Source: Micromonospora aurantiaca ATCC 27029 (GTDB lineage Bacteria > Actinomycetota > Actinomycetes > Mycobacteriales > Micromonosporaceae). Taken from it: a stretch of DNA of 64,000 nucleotides. Under the pieces are notes generated by a model. That model was not told the origin of the DNA and made no database searches. It saw only the letters and a list, made by a program, of their open reading frames with translations. Positions 57,575 through 64,000 of this stretch are shown piece after piece. The translations under genes were made by a program, and so were the position numbers. The DNA lies in assembly GCF_000145235.1 (NCBI RefSeq), contig NC_014391.1:3542001-3606000 (forward strand). The letters are read 5' to 3'. Position 1 is the stretch's first letter; the number at the start of each line of letters is the position of its first letter.

Positions 57575-57700
57575 CTACTGGGTGAACAGCTTCGCCGCCG
57601 TGATCAGCGTCTGCACCACGCCGTAGCCCAGCAGCGCCGACACCACCAGCCACGACACCACCAGACGGGCCCGCTGCCCGCCACCGGTCCGCTCGTTCAC
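57575..57700 (-). CDS. MFS transporter small subunit (41-residue membrane peptide)
   Basis: The peptide has a basic N-terminus (NERTGGGQRAR) and one hydrophobic helix (LVVSWLVVSALLGYGVVQTLI), ending TAAKLFTQ. Its GTG at 57700 overlaps the stop of the OFA-type MFS gene (GTGA), with GAGAGGAG upstream, so it is made together with the transporter. Small single-helix subunits next to oxalate/formate-antiporter-like MFS genes are a recognised arrangement; the role is probably stabilisation of the transporter. Confidence 0.8.
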   Translation of the reverse strand: MNERTGGGQRARLVVSWLVVSALLGYGVVQTLITAAKLFTQ

Positions 57701-59115
57701 GATCCGCTCCTCTCCGCCGTCACCGGCTGCCCCGGTCCCGTCTCGTCCCGCCCGGACGCGGGCTCGTGGTAACGCTGCGGCACCGGCCGCACCAGCAGGT
57801 TCGCCACCAGACCCACCGCCAGCACGCCGACCATCGTGAACAGCGCCGGCCGGTACGCCGCCGCGGTCAACGTGCCCGGCTCGCCCTGCGCGTCGAGGAA
57901 CGCGTTGACGATCAGCGGCCCGGCCACGCCCGCCGCCGACCACGCGGTCAGCAGCCGGCCGTGGATCGCGCCCACCTCGAACGTGCCGAACAGGTCCCGC
58001 AGGTACGCCGGCACGGTGGCGAACCCGCCGCCGTAGAACGACAGGATCACGCACGCCAGCAGCACGAACAACGCCGTCGCGGTCTGCCCCACCAGCGCCA
58101 GCAGCAGGTACAGCACCATGCCCACACCCAGGTACACCATGTAGATCGGCTTGCGGCCGATCACATCCGACGTGGACGACCACACGAACCGGCCCGCCAT
58201 GTTGAACAGCGACAACAGCCCCACGAACCCGCCGGCCGCCGCCACCGACACCGCCGACGTGCCACCCTCGCGGAAGAAGTCCTGGATCATCGGGCTGGCC
58301 TGCTCCAGGATCCCGATACCCGCCGTCACGTTGCAGAACAGCACCACCCACAGCAGCCAGAACGACCGCGTCCTGACCGCGTTGGCCGCCGACACGTTCG
58401 CTGTCGTCACCAGCGGCTTGTCCGCCACCCGAGCCGGGTCGAACCCGGCCGGCCGCCAGTCCGCCGCCGGCACCCGCACGTTGAACACCCCGAACATCAT
58501 GATCACGAAGTAGCCGACGCCGAGCGTCACGAACAACCACACCAGCGCCGGCCCCGACGCCGTGGAACCGCTGTTCGCCGGGTCGTAGGCCGGGTCGTAG
58601 AACGACAGCAGCTGCCGGGACAGGGGAGAGGCCACCATCGCCCCGCCACCGAACCCCATGATCGCCAAGCCGGTCGCCAGACCCGGCCGGTCCGGGAACC
58701 ACTTGATCAACGTGGAGACGGGGGAGATGTACCCGATCCCCAGACCGATCCCGCCCAGCACCCCGTACCCCAGATACAGCAACCACAGCTGCCCGGTCGC
58801 GATACCCAGCGCCCCCACCAGGAACCCCGCCGCCCAGAAACACGCCGAGACGAACATCGCCTTACGCGGCCCGTTCGCCTCCACCCACGTACCGGCCACC
58901 GCGGCCGACAACCCCAGCATCACGATCGCGATACTGAAGATCACCCCGATCGCCGTCTGACCGGTGTCGAAATGCGCGATCAGGGAGTTCTTGTACACGC
59001 TCGTGGCGTAGACCTGCCCGATGCACAGATGGATCGCCAGCGCCGCCGGAGGAATCAGCCAACGGCTGTACCCCGGCGGCGCGACGGTGTGCCGACGATC
59101 GAGTGCGGAAAGCAT
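57697..59115 (-). CDS. OFA (oxalate/formate antiporter-like) MFS transporter
   Basis: The 472-residue product has 12 predicted helices and the OFA entry LIPPAALAIHLCIGQVYATSVYK near residues 19-41, with YLGYGVLGGIGLGIGYISPVSTLIKWFPDRPGLATGLAIMGFG near 117-160, a strong OFA signature. Members exchange oxalate/formate or other carboxylates; the substrate here is open. ATG 59115 has GGAGGAAG upstream. Extended frame to 59226 is not supported. The overlapping small subunit follows. Confidence 0.88.
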   Translation of the reverse strand: MLSALDRRHTVAPPGYSRWLIPPAALAIHLCIGQVYATSVYKNSLIAHFDTGQTAIGVIFSIAIVMLGLSAAVAGTWVEANGPRKAMFVSACFWAAGFLVGALGIATGQLWLLYLGYGVLGGIGLGIGYISPVSTLIKWFPDRPGLATGLAIMGFGGGAMVASPLSRQLLSFYDPAYDPANSGSTASGPALVWLFVTLGVGYFVIMMFGVFNVRVPAADWRPAGFDPARVADKPLVTTANVSAANAVRTRSFWLLWVVLFCNVTAGIGILEQASPMIQDFFREGGTSAVSVAAAGGFVGLLSLFNMAGRFVWSSTSDVIGRKPIYMVYLGVGMVLYLLLALVGQTATALFVLLACVILSFYGGGFATVPAYLRDLFGTFEVGAIHGRLLTAWSAAGVAGPLIVNAFLDAQGEPGTLTAAAYRPALFTMVGVLAVGLVANLLVRPVPQRYHEPASGRDETGPGQPVTAERSGS

Positions 59116-59294
59116 CAGTGCTTCCTCCGTCCGGATGGCGAGAACACCCCGGTTCATGCCCCTGCCGCACGCTGCACCCAAACCCGCCCCGCGCCGGACG
59201 GCCGAAACGCTGCGCCGAACGGTCACCGCCGTCCCGGCCCGTCATCACCCCACCACCGGCAGTCATCCCCGGCCCGGGATGCGACGATGACCGG

Positions 59295-60146
59295 GTGAAG
59301 ATCCTGTCCATCCAGTCGTCGGTCGCCTACGGCCACGTCGGCAACTCCGCCGCCGTGTTCCCGCTGCAACGCCTCCGCCACGAGGTCTGGCCGGTCCTGA
59401 CCGTGCACTTCTCCAACCACACCGGCTACGGCGCCTGGCGCGGCCCTCTGCTCGCCCCCACCGACGTCGCCGACGTCATCGCCGGCATCGAGGACCGCGG
59501 CGTGCTCGGCACCGCCGACGCCGTCCTCTCCGGCTACCAGGGCGACCCCGCCGTCGGCGCCGTCATCCTCGACGCCGTCGCCCGCGTCAAGGCCGCCAAC
59601 CCGGCCGCCCTCTACTGCTGCGACCCGGTCATGGGCGACGTCGGCCGCGGCATGTTCGTCCGCCCCGGCATCCCCGAATACCTCCGCGACACAGTCGTCC
59701 CGCGCGCCGACATCGTCACCCCCAACCAGTTCGAGCTGGAATTCCTCGCCGGCCGCACCACCGACACCGTCGACGACCTGCTCGCCGCCGTCGACACCGT
59801 CCGCGCCACCGGCCCCCGGCACGTCCTGGTCACCAGCGTCCTGCACGGCGACCTGCCCGCCGGCCACCTGGAAGTCGTCGCCGTCTCCGACGACGGCGCC
59901 TGGGCCGTCACCACCCCGCTGCTGCCGATCGCCCCCAACGGCGGCGGCGACGTCACCGCCGCCCTCTACCTCGCCCACCTCGCCACCACCGGCTCACCGA
60001 AGACCGCACTGGAACGCACCACCAACTCGATCTACGCGGTACTCGAGGCGACCCTCGAAGCCGGTACCCGCGAACTGCAACTCGTCGCCGCCCAGGACGC
60101 CATCGCCGACCCACCCACCCGCTTCACCGCCCGCCGGCTGCGCTGA
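59295..60146 (+). CDS. pdxY: Pyridoxal kinase (PdxY)
   Basis: PdxY phosphorylates pyridoxal to pyridoxal 5'-phosphate. The 283-residue ribokinase-fold product starts KILSIQSSVAYGHVGNSAAVFPLQ, has CDPVMGDVGRGMFV near 112-125 and NGGGDVTAALYLAH near 216, where the usual catalytic motif is G-T-G-D; here it is G-G-G-D, with the catalytic Asp retained. GTG 59295 follows directly on the conserved start. It is divergent from the OFA transporter gene. Confidence 0.9.
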   Translation: MKILSIQSSVAYGHVGNSAAVFPLQRLRHEVWPVLTVHFSNHTGYGAWRGPLLAPTDVADVIAGIEDRGVLGTADAVLSGYQGDPAVGAVILDAVARVKAANPAALYCCDPVMGDVGRGMFVRPGIPEYLRDTVVPRADIVTPNQFELEFLAGRTTDTVDDLLAAVDTVRATGPRHVLVTSVLHGDLPAGHLEVVAVSDDGAWAVTTPLLPIAPNGGGDVTAALYLAHLATTGSPKTALERTTNSIYAVLEATLEAGTRELQLVAAQDAIADPPTRFTARRLR

Positions 60147-60167
60147 CCGACAGCGCGGGTGCACCTG

Positions 60168-60189
60168 CCGCGCGGGTGCACCCGCGCGG
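60168..60189. promoter_or_regulatory. 22-bp perfect palindrome between pdxY and the AraC gene
   Basis: CCGCGCGGGTG and its reverse complement meet without a spacer; the half-repeat GCGCGGGTGCAC also occurs just upstream at about 60153-60164. It could be the pdxY terminator or an operator of the downstream AraC-type gene. Confidence 0.5.
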
Positions 60190-60245
60190 CGACTCGCCGC
60201 TCGAACAGGTGGACGACCCCACCGCCCACCAGGCAGGATGCGGAC

Positions 60246-60710
<465 letters not shown>

Positions 60711-60715
60711 CCACC

Positions 60716-61126
60716 ATGACGATCACCATTCACTACGCCTTCCTGCCCCACACCGACGCCGACGCCGCCCTCGCCTTCTACCGCGACACCCTCGGCTTCG
60801 AACTGCGCAACGACGTCGGCTACAACAACATGCGCTGGCTCACCGTCGGCCCACCCAACCAGCCCGAGACCGGCATCGTCCTGCACCCGCCGGCCGCCGA
60901 CCCCGGCATCACCGACGACGAACGCCGCACCATCCTCGAACTCATCGCCAAGGGCAGCTACGGCGCGCTCACCCTCGCCACCGACGACCTCGACGGCCTG
61001 TTCGACCGCCTCCAGGCCTCCGGCGCCGACGTCGTCCAGGAACCCACCGAACAGCCCTACGGCGTCCGCGACTGCGCCTTCCGCGACCCCACCGGCAACC
61101 TCATCCGCATCAACGAGCGGCGCTGA
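60716..61126 (+). CDS. VOC family protein (glyoxalase/bleomycin-binding fold)
   Basis: The 136-residue product has the VOC pattern: IHYAFLPHTDADAALAFYRDTLGFE at the start, GALTLATDDLDGLFDRLQASGADV near 83-106 and RDCAFRDPTGNLIRI near 117-131. Metal ligands are H, E-like positions; the glyoxalase or drug-binding role cannot be decided. It lies 5 nt after the AraC gene and 8 nt before the PPOX gene. In this context drug sequestration is plausible (inference). ATG 60716; a GTG at 60707 is also in frame. Confidence 0.86.
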   Translation: MTITIHYAFLPHTDADAALAFYRDTLGFELRNDVGYNNMRWLTVGPPNQPETGIVLHPPAADPGITDDERRTILELIAKGSYGALTLATDDLDGLFDRLQASGADVVQEPTEQPYGVRDCAFRDPTGNLIRINERR

Positions 61127-61134
61127 CCCACCCC

Positions 61135-61584
61135 ATGACCGACGCACCCCGCACCCGCGCCCGCCGCCGCAACGACACCACCCACCGCCTCGAAAACGAC
61201 GTCGACTGCTGGGTCGCCACCGCCGAACCCGACGGCACCCCGTACCTCGTGCCCCTGTCCTTCGACTGGGACGGCCACACACTGCTCGTCGCCACCCCGG
61301 CCGACAGCCCCACCGGCCGCAACCTCGCCGGCGGCCGCGCCCGCGTCGGCCTCGGCCCCACCCGCGACGTCACCATGATCGACGGCGATGTCGAAACCCT
61401 CGCCCTCGACGCCCTGCCCACCGGCCGAGGCGACCGCTTCGCCACCCGAACCGGCTTCGACCCCCGTACCCTGACCACGCCCTACCGCTGGTACCGCATC
61501 ACGCCACACCGCATACAAGCCTGGCGCGAAGCCGACGAGCTACCCGGCCGCACCCTGATGCGCGACGGCCGCTGGCTCGACTGA
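61135..61584 (+). CDS. PPOX-class flavin/F420-dependent oxidoreductase
   Basis: The 149-residue product has a split-barrel flavin/F420-binding fold: NDVDCWVATAEPDGTPYLVPLSFDWDG near residues 20-46, HTLLVATPADSPTGRNLAGG near 48-67 and VTMIDGDVE near 80. Actinobacterial proteins of this size often reduce substrates with F420H2. The substrate is not known. It lies between the VOC gene and the UvrA-like gene with short gaps (8 and 26 nt). Confidence 0.82.
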   Translation: MTDAPRTRARRRNDTTHRLENDVDCWVATAEPDGTPYLVPLSFDWDGHTLLVATPADSPTGRNLAGGRARVGLGPTRDVTMIDGDVETLALDALPTGRGDRFATRTGFDPRTLTTPYRWYRITPHRIQAWREADELPGRTLMRDGRWLD

Positions 61585-61610
61585 CACCCGCACCACCGGA
61601 CGGAGAGACC

Positions 61611-63986
<2,376 letters not shown>

Positions 63987-64000
63987 CCGCCGGACGGCAG

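Overview
The window is very GC-rich DNA with actinobacterial codon use, many GTG/TTG starts and GTGA/ATGA stop-start overlaps. It carries the actinobacterial RNA polymerase-binding protein RbpA, a separate lnt-ppm1 pair, an HspR-type (HAIR) operator before hsp20, an ECF42/YCII pair and possible F420-type flavin-fold enzymes. The gene content fits a filamentous actinomycete of the Micromonosporaceae (Micromonospora-like). This is inferred from content and style; no rRNA marker is present. I see no tRNA, rRNA, CRISPR array, insertion sequence or prophage. About 67 protein genes are supported.

Layout. 0-6.6 kb: LtrA-like membrane protein (cut by the window edge), lnt-ppm1 lipoprotein/polyprenol-mannose genes, fxsA, rbpA behind a SigR/SigH-like promoter, a POT peptide transporter and a PPOX protein. 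6.6-12.7 kb: a zinc-motif coiled-coil protein, then a TetR-controlled set (MFS exporter, flavin monooxygenase, SDR) with two matching operators, and a NUDIX gene. 12.7-24.2 kb: a glycoside hydrolase locus (GH95, LacI, GH3, ROK, GH31, GH42) whose enzyme set matches stepwise dismantling of fucosylated/galactosylated xyloglucan oligosaccharides in the cytoplasm. 24-31 kb: LysE exporter, GNAT, small conserved genes, a methyltransferase pair, and a TerC gene behind a clear yybP-ykoY (Mn2+) riboswitch whose P1 strand can alternatively sequester the Shine-Dalgarno. 31-37 kb: two TetR-controlled resistance-type modules, a macrolide-type glycosyltransferase and a DHA2-type MFS exporter. 37-50 kb: membrane and housekeeping genes, hsp20, an orphan tyrosine recombinase, thymidine kinase, UMF1-type transporter, GDPD, an HTH-DUF4180 pair and PlsC. 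50-58 kb: cydAB behind a palindromic operator, BCP peroxiredoxin, a YCII gene with an ECF42 sigma factor broken by one base, patatin, SDR. 57.5-64 kb: an OFA-type MFS with its 41-residue small subunit, pdxY, and a four-gene operon AraC-VOC-PPOX-UvrA-like that looks like defence against a DNA-damaging compound.

Two architectural habits recur. Many genes lack a Shine-Dalgarno and instead have a TANNNT-like -10 box 6-8 nt before the start codon (leaderless). Several convergent gene pairs are separated by perfect 13-16 bp GC hairpins that could terminate in both directions. Short GATC-ended imperfect hairpins also recur between genes.
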